Assembly: GCF_026745355.1 (NCBI RefSeq)
Contig: NC_079208.1
Coordinates: 57,832,892-57,896,891 of the forward strand
Direction: 5' to 3'
Length of the DNA stretch: 64,000 bases
Source of the DNA: Beta vulgaris subsp. vulgaris
Taxonomy: Eukaryota > Streptophyta > Magnoliopsida > Caryophyllales > Amaranthaceae
Shown here piece by piece: positions 10,276-20,715 of the stretch. The notes beneath the pieces were generated by a model that saw only the letters and a program-made list of their open reading frames with translations, was not told the origin of the DNA and did no database searches. A program made the position numbers and the translations under genes. Each line of letters opens with the position of its first letter. Within the stretch, counting starts at the first letter, position 1.

Positions 10276-10532
10276 TTCCCTCCGTCCTAAAATATAGTTC
10301 CATTTTTATTTTGGGAGTTAAATTTTAAAAATTTTGACCAAATATTCTTACTAATGTATACAAAAAAACATATTTATGAGGGGTCTTGTTAGATTCGTCT
10401 CAATGTGTAAATTCGTAATATCAATTTTTTATATTTTTTTTACTAATGAGAAGTAGAAGATATCGTAGGTCAAATGTACATCTTGGAGACTGTGCAAAAT
10501 GAAATGAGAACTATATTTTGGGACGGGAGGAG
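10276..10532. mobile_element. Stowaway-type MITE (257 bp)
   Basis: Left TTCCCTCCGTCCTAAAATATAG and right CTATATTTTGGGACGGGAGGAG are inverted repeats. TA flanks both ends (10274-10275 and 10533-10534). Confidence 0.85.
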
Positions 10533-10672
10533 TAGTATTCTACCGCCCTTATTGTCAGCGCAAGACCTAATAATCATCCCCTCCTTTGTTAATGATTGTA
10601 ATTTATAATAAGAAGAATGCAAGGATATTTGTTGAGCATGCATAAAGGAAACGTAAAAAAATACTTAAAGTG

Positions 10673-10695
10673 TCATGTCAAAAAAAAAAAAAAAC
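10673..10695 (+). mobile_element. Ultra-short poly(A) retroposition scar
   Basis: TCATGTC plus about 15 A and one C lie between 10-bp direct repeats ACTTAAAGTG (10663-10672 and 10696-10705). The repeats extend outward with one mismatch. The tail junction GTC-poly(A) is like that of the 544-bp retroposon at 16747-17290. Confidence 0.6.
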
Positions 10696-10770
10696 ACTTA
10701 AAGTGATCGTATGGTGTTTCCGTTGGTAGACAAAATTTATTCAATATTAACCATATATTAAGATTTTATT

Positions 10771-10879
10771 GCAACTCATGGTTGCACAAAAACTAAAAGT
10801 TGCCTAAATCAACTTGTGAAGTAGCAACTCATGGTTGCACAAAAACTAAAGTTTTCCCTAAATCAACTTGTGAAGTACT
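10771..10879 (+). repeat. 53-bp tandem duplication
   Basis: Units at 10771-10823 and 10824-10879 share GCAACTCATGGTTGCACAAA, then AACTAAA, then TAAATCAACTTGTGAAGTA. Confidence 0.85.
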
Positions 10880-10905
10880 ATTAATTACATCACCTCTTCA
10901 GAAAA

Positions 10906-12883
10906 TGATGCTTATATTACTTGAATTTCTTAAATCTATGGAATTCTTAATTTTTGCTCTCTATCTTTTATTCTGAAAAAACACTTGGTTTCCTACGCTG
11001 ATACATGTAACTATTATTATAGTACATGAATTTTGGAGTTATGTGATACAAGTGTGATATGTGTTGCCGCCGCTTGAAATAGGAAAGTGAATGCCTTTTG
11101 AGTTTGCCTCATGACTTGGATTTTGGAATTATCTTTGAATGTTGTTTTTGACTTCATGTGGAAGGAAGGTACATATATGAACATCCTTATTTTAACTAAT
11201 ACAATATTAAATGAATTTAGAAATATGTAAACGGGAATAAAAAGGCAAGGTCTAGCCTAACTATTATGGTCAATTCGATCTGATCTGATTCTAACCAAAG
11301 TGAATTGTAAAAAAGACAACTTCAATTGATCAATTGTACCCCCTACTAGCTAGTTTGTTTTTTTAAAGGCTTAAAATCTTAGGCAAACATTCTCCTCTCT
11401 CGCTCTCTTTTTCAAAATTTAGCCATAATAGTTAAATATAAGTCTGTCATCAATAAATTTGTCAATGGGTAAACCCTATTTTTTTAGTTTTCTAGCCAAA
11501 CAAATATCATCAACGTAGGATTACAGTCAATCTCCTCATGCTCATCGTGTAAGGATTAGTTGGTTCCCTCATGTAGGGTTTTTTTGTGATATAATGTATG
11601 TTAGTCGTGCTAGGGTTTTTACTTTTTTTTTTTTTTTCTTTATTGTGTAGAGATACAAATTTTGAAAATTTATCTTGCATGTCTGTTAATATTGAGAATC
11701 AGTCAGTATCATTTTAGAGACTATATATCAATGGAAATCTGTCAAGAAATAATGATGCACACACATTCAAACATATGTAGGACTAGATTATAATGAAGCA
11801 ATATCATTAAAACAATATACTATTAAGATTTTAGTTACTTGAGGGATAATTATTAGTGACAGATGATTTTGATTATTAAAAATAATCCCTCTCATATAAG
11901 AAAAAAAGTAAGAAGTTGTTAAATAAAGATTTTGGAAAAGGGGAGAATTATAAAGTTGTATCTAAATTTTTTAATAAAAGGTTTAACTTTATTTCAAAAT
12001 AAGTTATCCTATCATTTCATAAGTCACGACTTTAATTCAAAATAAATTTATGATTGTAAGAATGATGTTATGGAAGACTTCTGTTTTTGTTTTGTCCATT
12101 ACTCCATTACCCTATTGCTTCATGCTTGACAGTAATATGCAATTCAAACTTGAATTCAATTGAATTGTGGCAAATGGCACCTTATTACTGAAATTCTTTT
12201 AAAGTGCTAAACTGACGCCAGATAATGAGTTAATGACAACGAAAAAGTACATCTTCATTGTCCATACCACAAACAAAAAAAGTACAGCTACAATATCCAA
12301 TAAATTGATGCAAGATTTAGAAGATCAGATAAAAAAAAATTAAATGGTATTGGAATAGTGGTTGAGTACTTTGTCCATTAATCAATTAGTCAAGGATTCG
12401 ATAATCAATCATTGGGAATGAAATGAGATTCTTGATCAACCTTTTACTTTTAAATGAAGCGTAAAAAGAGAGGATTGGTTACTGCTATAGCAATCGATAT
12501 CTTAATTATTCAAAAAAATCCGAAAAAAGTCCCAAACTCAATAAATTTTTTTCACTGAACATAAAACACGTACGGAAAAGTCACGTTGGTACTCTTTGGT
12601 TTATCTATTACGACTTTTAGGAGTAGAATCAATTTTTCGTTACTATATTTACACGACTGAGAACATCAATTATACTTGAAATTGCATAAGCTGGCAAGGA
12701 AGAAGTCAAAATTAGTATTACATTACTTAGGATACGAGCATGGTTTCTAATAAGTAATTAGTATTGAGGACCGAGCGTTGTCTCGGGTTGGTATTGTGTT
12801 TCTTACCTTAATATGCATTTTTTTCCATTCCCACTAAAATATAGTAAGGAAAACTCAACATCTAAAAGATACAAATATAATAA
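10906..12883. other. AT-rich intergenic DNA, no gene recognised
   Basis: No open frame or domain stands out. Near 12345-12420 a stretch AATAGTGGTTGAGT...AAGGATTCGATAATC faintly resembles a decayed SINE promoter region, too weak to call. Confidence 0.4.
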
Positions 12884-13002
12884 TGTGGACACTTAAAACA
12901 TGATTAAAAGTTGGTTGAGATGGTAATTGTATCATGTTACAATAGCAAGACGTCTTGGGTCCAAATCTTGTTGGAAGCTAATTTTACTTTTGTTAATCGA
13001 CA
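12884..13002 (+). repeat. Dispersed tRNA-like (SINE-type) repeat, copy 1
   Basis: GTGGACACTTAAA...TTGGTTGAGATGG...GGGTCCAAATCTTG...TTTTGTTAATCGACAT. The A-box-like TGGTTGAGATGG and B-box-like GGGTCCAAATC are spaced as in tRNA-derived SINEs. A second copy in the same orientation lies at 15339-15458. Target duplications were not found. Confidence 0.6.
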
Positions 13003-13449
13003 TTGCTTAAACTATTCACTGTATTCAAAAAGTGGTATGTTCTCTTCCTAATATTGAACTTCAATAGTTGCCAAATTGAAGTTGAGGTGGTGGAGTAGTG
13101 ATATAACTTCCCATCTGTTATCCCTAAGGTATAGGGATCAAACCTCATAGGACGTATTTGAGTAATTTCCCATATCCCCCCCTCAAGTGAGTCCCCTTCA
13201 TCTTATCAAAAAAATATCTAATTTTAAATTAAAATTAAATGGTCTCTTATAAAACCAACTCTTTCTGCACTTAGGTCACAATTTTTTTTTTATCTCTTTG
13301 CTTTCTTTAATTCCATAGTCTTCATCAACATCTTACTTATTTTAGAATAGATGATGTATGATAGTATTAAAAGGTAAAGAACTAAAGCTCCTATAATACA
13401 CAAAAGTTTGCATATCATAGATTCGTACATGAGACGAGATTATTATATA

Positions 13450-13750
13450 CTTCCTCCGTTCTTTTTATGTTACAATAATTACTATTTTGGGTAGTTTCAC
13501 ATCTATTGCAACAATTTCAATTTAGGTATACAAAACAACTTTAATTGACAATATTACCTTTACTTTATCTTATTAAAACCATCAATAATTACTCACTTTG
13601 CTTTATAAAATTGCTTTTATTTTCTAAGGATGATTTCTCTCATACTCTAGTTAATTAAAGAGTTACTTTTATGCTAAACTACTCATTTGTTCTGAACCCT
13701 TAAAAATTGTGTCCAAACACATTGTTGTAATAGAAAAAGAATAAAGGTAA
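13450..13750. mobile_element. Stowaway-like MITE (301 bp)
   Basis: Left CTTCCTCCGTTCTTTTTATG and the right end read on the minus strand, TTACCTTTATTCTTTTTCTA, are imperfect inverted repeats flanked by TA. Confidence 0.65.
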
Positions 13751-13802
13751 TATTAGTTCGGCTAAATTTTAACTGGATTGGGTCACCTTAGTTTTTACAA
13801 CT

Positions 13803-15240
13803 TATAACCTTCAATTTTGGTTGTTTTTTGGGAAATTTTTGGACTTCTCCGAGCTTGGACATATTTTCTCGCGGAGTATTCCTAGGAAAGTCGACGTGAT
13901 TTGTGATATTGCGCGGGAGCTTGACACCATTTGTGTTGCCTCGAAAAGTCTCTGAACACCCAATTTGTTCATTTCTCGTGAAACACCAAATTTCATTACC
14001 TCGCAATGAACGTAAAAGCATCCATATATTCGTTGCAAGCCACATGAATCCTTTCCAATGACCTCACATGTCCCAAGGAAGGCATCCCGTGGCGTTTAGA
14101 TCTCGGACATCGGGAAAGTCCGAAAGCATGTATTATAACCTTCAATCTTGGCTGTTTTTTGCGACATTTTTTGACTTCTCCGGGCATGGTCATATTTTCT
14201 CCCGAAACAATTCTAGGATTGCCGATGTGACTTGTAACGTTGCGCGTCTACTTGGCACCATCTGCATCGTCTCGAAAATCTTCTGAACACCCCATTTATT
14301 CATTTCTCATGCAATCGAAATTGCCTCGAAATGAACGTAAAGACATCCATATATTCGTTCCAAGTCAAATCACTCCTTTCCAATGACCTCCCATGACCTT
14401 AGGAGGCATCATCCCGTGGAGTTCGGAGCTCGCGTCCGAGAAAGTCCGAAAGCGTAAATTATAACATTCAATTTTGGCTATTTTTGGGACTTTTTTGACT
14501 TCTTCGGTTTGTTTATATTTTTTCCCGAAACATTGCTAGGAGTGCGGATGTGACTTGTAACATTGCGCGAGTCCTTGGCACAATTTCCATTGCCTCAAAA
14601 AGCCTCTAACAACCCATCTATTTATTTGTCGTGAAACCCAAAATTGCGTCGAAGTGAACGTAAAGGCATCCACATAATATTTGTTCCGAGCCACATGACT
14701 CCTTTACAATGACCTACCATGTCCATAGGAGGAATCTCGGGGCATTCGGAGCTTGGACCCCGGAAAAGTCCGAAAGCGTGTATTATAACCTTTAATTTTG
14801 GCTGTTTTTGGGACATTCTTAGACTTTTTCGGGCCTAATTATATTTCCTCTCAAAATGTTCATAGGAAGGCCGGCATGACTTGTAATGGTGCGTGGGTGC
14901 TTGGCACCATTTGTGTTGACTCGAAAAGCCTCTAAACACCCCATTTATTCATTTCTCGTCAAACCCAAAATTGCCCTGAAATGAACGTAAGGGCATGCAC
15001 ATATTCGTTCCAAGAACCATGACTCCTTTGCAATGACCTACCATGTCCATAGGAGGCATCCCGTGGCATTCGAAAGTTGGACCCTGGGAAAGTTTGAAAG
15101 CGTGTATTATAACCTTCAATTTTGGCCTTTTCTGAGACATTTTTGGGCTTGGTCATATTTTCTCCCGAAACATTCCTAAGAAGGCCGACGTGACTTGTAA
15201 CGTTGCACGGGTGCTTGGCACCCTTTGCATTGCCTCGAAA
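13803..15240. repeat. ~325-bp tandem satellite, about 4.4 monomers
   Basis: The word TATAACCTTCAATTTTGG (or close variants) recurs at 13803, 14134, 14460, 14784 and 15108, giving periods of 331, 326, 324 and 324. Conserved segments in each unit are the ATTTTCTCCCGAAACATTCC-like stretch, GCCTCGAAAAGCCTCT, CATTTATTCATTTCTCGT, AATGAACGTAAA and GAAAGTCCGAAAGCGTG. The fifth unit stops after about 130 bp. Open frames within it are not conserved between monomers in one register, so it is treated as non-coding. Confidence 0.92.
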
Positions 15241-15338
15241 ATGGCCTTCGAGTTTATCTTTACCAAGAGGGTTGATTCTTTGGTGGCTTCTTATTGTATT
15301 ATTATGTCTTTTCCTATATGGTAATTTAAATGTTTATT

Positions 15339-15458
15339 GTGGACACTTAAAGCATTAATTAAAGGTTGGTTGAGATGGTAATTGTGTCATATTATGATAA
15401 CAAAAGGTCATGGGTTTAAATCTTGTTGCAAGCTAATTTTACTTTTGTTAATCGACAT
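15339..15458 (+). repeat. Dispersed tRNA-like (SINE-type) repeat, copy 2
   Basis: Same family and orientation as 12884-13002. With that copy it brackets the satellite array as a direct repeat 2.45 kb apart. About 80 bp further right, CACACGCCTTTTAATATATTTGTATAGAT resembles the stretch at about 63360-63390. Confidence 0.6.
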
Positions 15459-15599
15459 GATTTATGTACACATTGGAGAATTTGAGTGGAGTAACAACAG
15501 AGGTGATATGTAGCGTATATCCATTGTCACACACGCCTTTTAATATATTTGTATAGATAAGGCTCCTACTTTTGTTAGATTAGTCTAAGAATCTATCAA

Positions 15600-16731
15600 T
15601 TGCATGCATTCATTGTTTTAAAAAGGTCTTGCGTGCATGATCGTTAGCCTATCAGTTTTAGTTTATGGCGTAAACTTAGCAAAAGCAATCACTTTATGGC
15701 CATAAACTTATTAGTTTTCTGGACCTATTGGCTATGACGATATATCTCAGTCATTGCGAGCTTCAGTTTAAGACATGTTAATATGAATTCATGCCATTAT
15801 AATTATCAGTTTATGGCAAAAACTTATTAATTAGTTTATGGTCCTAATGACGGAAAGAAATGTTATTTGAATAGAAACACTAAAAGAGGGAGGTTAAGTT
15901 GTTGAATGAGTATTTAATTATGCGTAATTTTTTTGTAGAATATACAACTTATATATGTAGGTAACAACCCAAAGGAACACAAGAGTTTTTATGATGAAAT
16001 CTTTCCTAGCCCAATAGAAAATAAAACCTCAACTACAAAGGATCTTAACTCAAACTTTATTATAATAGGGCTCCAACTGAGTTACAACCTATTATGCTCG
16101 ATCAAGGGCCAATACTTGACTACTTGAGTTTCTCAGCAAACTTAAATTCTCAATGATAGTTCCCTTAACTATATATTGTTCTTTTCACGACATTATTATC
16201 ATAAGTCTTCTCCTTTCCTCTTCCTTCTCATGTAACGTACATATAAATTTTTCACTAGAAAACGACCATTTACCCCAAAGTAATACAAAATTAAGTAATA
16301 TTATTGGAAGATTAATTATAAATTAAAGGAATAATGAACTCTTTAGGAACAAAGGCACTGAAACTTTAGAGGTGGAAGTGTGGAACATTGTTAGACTCTT
16401 AGATTATTTCTTTGCTTTTGCAATAAAATCTTTTCATTGTTTAAATAAAATCTTCGAATTATTTAAATAAAATCTTTTGAAAATTTATCCTAAGATAAAC
16501 TCTAACCACTCAAAAATTCATAAAATGAAAAGATCATGATTTAAATTTTGATTGTTAACAACCACTAATATATACATATTTTATTTATTGTTAATTGCAC
16601 GCTTGATTAAACTTAGTTTGACAGTTTTTTGGCGCATGTCTTGTTACTTTAGACTTAATTGCCAAAAGAAAAGTTCCCAAGTTAAGAGCAATTTTGAGTT
16701 CCTTATAAAAATCTTGTAATTCCTTACCATT
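15600..16731. other. AT-rich intergenic DNA, no gene recognised
   Basis: No supported gene or clear repeat. Scattered short repeats of AGTTTATGG(C/T) occur between 15650 and 15850. Confidence 0.4.
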
Positions 16732-16746
16732 AACTTACTCATTTCT

Positions 16747-17290
16747 AAGAGAGAGTTTGTTCCCTCTAGGTTTTTCCTTGAGAGGGTTTCTTCCTAGCCT
16801 CCACGGCTAGGGTTTTCACTTTTTTAAAGCTTTCTCCTTCCTTCCTTCTTCCTCTTCTTCTTCCTTCATCCTTTTCTTAGGGGCTACCACTGGTGTCTTA
16901 ACCAGTGGTAAGCCCCGAAAAATCCTATTTATTTGCTTTCAATAAAAGTTCCCATCTTTTAGATGGTGATTTTTTCTACTATGTTGATTGTGTTGGTTTT
17001 TGAAGAATTAGGGTTTCACAACTTCTGTAAAATTATGGAAGACTATTGGAGTACGTTCATCCCAAAATTTCCGCATCTGTAGATCGTATGCCGAACCAGA
17101 GCGAACTCACAGATTGCATTCCTTCAGATGAAGATTTTTATTAAGGCAAAATTAAATCAAATCTGCAATGTTTACATTTCTAGGGTGATATGTATTTCTA
17201 TTAGAATTTTATATTTTTCAGAAATGGCTTGTAAGTGCCGTTTGGCGAAATATTAATAAAATCCCTTTTCTTTCCGTCAAAAAAAAAAAA
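16747..17290 (+). mobile_element. 544-bp non-autonomous poly(A) retroposon (LINE-derived candidate)
   Basis: The body lies between perfect 15-bp direct repeats AACTTACTCATTTCT (16732-16746 and 17291-17305) and ends in CCGTC followed by about 14 A. The start is pyrimidine-rich (AGGGTTTCTTCCTAGCC, then CTTCC repeats), like a 5' UTR. A 9-bp-plus-6-bp stem-loop follows at 16880-16916. The 3' end has AATATTAATAAAATCCC before the tail, like plant L1-type LINE 3' ends. No ORF of meaningful length exists, so it must have been mobilised in trans. It could be an internally deleted LINE or a distinct non-autonomous family. Confidence 0.8.
16880..16916 (+). other. Strong stem-loop inside the 544-bp retroposon
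   Basis: GGGGCTACCACTGGT (16880-16894) pairs with ACCAGTGGTAAGCCCC (16901-16916), one bulged A, around a GTCTTA loop. It is preceded by a long CTT/CCTT tract and followed by TCCTATTTA. Confidence 0.85.
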
Positions 17291-17305
17291 AACTTACTCA
17301 TTTCT

Positions 17306-17834
17306 TACGAGGAAAATTAGTTGCATCTTAATGTAAGCTAATCTCAATTATTTATAGAATATTTTCACTTCAATCTTAATTTAAGTCTCTTTATTTGAAT
17401 TTTGATTTGATATTCTCTTTACTCTATTTACAATGATACTCCGCACGACAATAAAGTAAAAACATGTATTAGATGTAACAACTAGTTTGTTCTTTATTTC
17501 CAAGTCATCTTCGAAATTATGGGGAATTTATGGGGCTAGTAATTTGCTGATGCTCTATCTTGCTTATTGAAATGTGAAGTTGAGGCCATTCAGTGTAATA
17601 AACTAAGACGTTCACGGTTAAATCATTGTGTAATTACTTTTTTTTAACTAAAAAAATCGAGAGTAAAGCAAATTAAGTACCATATACTCAGTCAGTACTA
17701 TTAATTTCGCGAGAGATGCCCTAGAAAAAAAACTTCTACAACGTGACAAAGGCAACAAAATCCATTTAATTTATTCTGCTGTTTAGATGAAGTCCAAATG
17801 GCCTACGACATATCCTCACATTTTTTTTAAGGGT
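17306..17834. other. AT-rich intergenic DNA
   Basis: Nothing recognisable in this stretch. Confidence 0.4.
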
Positions 17835-18010
17835 AATGTTATATGTAGCCCTTAGGGCTACATATAAGCATTAAATACATTTATTTAAATGGAAACAGTT
17901 TAAGAATTCAAGACACATTTTCACACCAACTAAAGTAATAAATGCTTGATTCAATATTTATTTCCATTTTAAGCACCTTATATATAGCCCTAAAGGCTAC
18001 ATATATCATT
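17835..18010. mobile_element. Small MITE with self-complementary termini (~175 bp)
   Basis: Left end TATGTAGCCCTTAGGGCTACATATAAG is itself a palindrome. The right end TATATATAGCCCTAAAGGCTACATAT is its inverted partner. Internally, TTTAAATGGAAA and TTTCCATTTTAA are also inverted. The family is unassigned. Confidence 0.7.
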
Positions 18011-18019
18011 TTCTTTTTT

Positions 18020-20400
18020 TAAAAAGGCAGCCGAATTTAGTGAAAATAATAGCACAAGGTGTGCAAATGATATTATCGCAACTTCTCGGACAAGTTGTAA
18101 TCTTCCAACGAAGATCATATATCATCGCTGCATGATACTACTCCTATATAGTATATACAATATACTACTAGAGTACTAGTCTATATATCTATCAACATTC
18201 AACAGCATGCACTTGTAAATTAATTGTCCACATCGAGAAAGAGATCTCGATCTACACTATTTTGTCAAAAAGGAGCTGCAAGTATATCTTTCCCTTTATG
18301 GCATATCTCCATACCTTCCATATCTACCAACTAGCTAACACTTACTCGATCATCACTAGCTAGCTTTAAATGGAAATGTCTCCGTCATATAAGCCGATAA
18401 ATACAAGTAACATTGTGATCACGTTATATTGTGATCATGAGAGAGCCGTAAGGAAAATAGTGTTCATAGCCGTAAGGAGTATTGTATACCAAATTCTGGA
18501 AAAGACGATATCACGTTAGTCTTAATATGAGACCTGCTTGAATTTAAGAGATCTATATTTTTTTTTAAGTGCAACATTTTTATTTTTGCACTATCCACAC
18601 ACGTCACTTTGACTCTGTTTTTTTTTTACTAATATATATGAAAATAAAAATGATCACATAAAAATGGTGTTGGATTTGTTCAATGAATATTTTCATAATA
18701 TCAACTTTTATTAACTTTTACTAATACATAATCAGAGGCGAGCGTGAAAGTCAAACTCCTGCACTTATTTAGAAACAGATGTTAGTATATGTATTTTAAA
18801 AACGGATCGCCTCTCCCAAATTCTCACGATACTTTTTTGGTGAATTAGTTAATTTTTTTGGGGAATTAGTTAAATATTTTGCATTATATTTACTTCTTAC
18901 AAACTTACATTATTTTTTACTTCTTACAAACTTACATTATTTTTAAGTTAACATATCCAGTATATTAGTTAATGTTGTTGTATAATTAGTTAAGATTTAT
19001 TGAGCATAATTTAGTTTTCAATATAAACTAAAAAATAACTTTTTCTATAAATCTAAAATGTCAAATACAAAAGATAACCTGAAAAAAAAAACTTAAAACA
19101 ACCTAGCATTTGGAGTAATTGTACCAATTTTCGTTTAGTTCTTGGAATTTGTTCTTTAGTCTTCTCAAAAGGACTTTTCTTCCTTGTGCGTCGATCTTCC
19201 CTTTGTTTTTGCAAGTTTTTGATCAAAAATAACCAATGTAGCTGTACTTGATGAGCATTATTCTTGAATACATAATAATCTTGGCAGCAGAACTTTTGGA
19301 TCATGTTATTTAACTAAAATTAATAAATAAGTAACTAATAATATTTACTTATTAGTTATTTTTTCATATAAAATGTTAAATTTTCAAATGCAAAAGTTAA
19401 GGTTTCGGTATTACCAAAAGTGATCTCACCTGAATCTTCAAAGGTTTTTGTAAGTGCAAGTTATCGTTTGATTATGGGCAGTATATATTAACTTTGTGAT
19501 GAATCTGTATCAAACTACAACAAAGTAAGTGCTGTTTTTGAACATTGCCCCTATAAACTCGTGTTCAAATATTCTACTTACATTCAAATTAAACAACGAA
19601 TTCATGTTGCAAATGGAGGAGAAAAATAATACAGGTTTTACGGAATCTCGATGGATTAGACAAGAAAGAGAGTATTATTTGTGTGTGATACTTAAATTAG
19701 GGCCAATAAAATGCTTTGTAACCTGGCTTCTATGATATATCTAATATAATTTAGCGCTTAATTAGTATACTTTAGTGTTCAACTAATATACTTAAGCGCT
19801 TAACTAATTTTCCCAGAAGCAATTTGAAGCTAGCATAACTAATAGGTCCAAGCGCTTAACTAATTTCGTTGTTAGTTTGATGCATGCGCGTGATATCAGC
19901 ATGCCATTAGCTGATTTCATGTTAACACTAACGTGAGTCTCTTCAAAAGCGGACTTATTGTACACATGCATTAAGAGCAAAGAAAATCGACCCAAAATAA
20001 TAGAGCATTATTTTTGTTAAACCATAACAATAGTCATTGGTTATTATACATTTATGGTTTATCGCTATATATGATAATAACATTACACTACTATAATCTA
20101 TAGATTAGCTTACCCTTATTACTAAATTATTATTCCATCAATTTTAGCTAAATTTTCAATCAATCATTTCAAGATTAGTGACATGTTTTTCTTTTATGAA
20201 AATGTCATAATTAGTGACACATAGTTCAAAGTAGTAAAGAATACTTCTCATTTATTACATTTTTGCCATCATTTAATTTTTTCACCTACTCACTGTATCC
20301 AATACTCAAATTTTATTGGTTATATAAGTGGTCCTAACTTTCTTTGTCTAAACTTCTTGGTATTGCTCACTTCCTCTTTGTGTCAATTATTAAAAAACAG
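18020..20400. other. AT-rich intergenic DNA with minor tandem repeats
   Basis: No gene is supported. TTACTTCTTACAAACTTACA is duplicated in tandem near 18890-18945. GCGCTTAACTAAT-like words recur between 19750 and 19870. Short open frames (for example 19053-19304 minus) carry no recognisable domain. Confidence 0.45.
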
Positions 20401-20478
20401 ATGAAGTATATGATAATAGGTGTCCTTCACTCTAATATATTTCCTTCATATATGATAATAGGTGTCCTTCACTATAAT
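20400..20478 (+). repeat. ~40-bp tandem duplication
   Basis: TATGATAATAGGTGTCCTTC followed by ACT(C/A)TAATATATT occurs twice, starting at about 20408 and 20452. Confidence 0.8.
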
Positions 20479-20481
20479 ATA

Positions 20482-20713
20482 TTCCCTTCGTTTCAAAATA
20501 TAAGACTCGCACGATTTTCGAGGTCGAACTTTAACCGTAGATTACTCTCAATTATATGTACGTGGATAAAAAAATTTAAAAATTAATGTTATTATAGTAT
20601 TTTTCATGACGAATCCAACGGTATAATTTTTATCTCTCATATTATGAGAGATATTTGTGCTCAAAATAAATTTTCGTAAAGCATGAATGCCTTATATTTT
20701 GAAACGGAGAGAG
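20482..20713. mobile_element. Stowaway-type MITE (232 bp)
   Basis: Left TTCCCTTCGTTTCAAAATATAAG and right CTTATATTTTGAAACGGAGAGAG are inverted repeats flanked by TA (20480-20481 and 20714-20715). Confidence 0.85.
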
Positions 20714-20715
20714 TA

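Noticed and set aside
13788..15156. Small minus-strand open frames inside the satellite
   Set aside because: Similar peptides recur only because the monomer repeats. Frames are broken or shifted between monomers.
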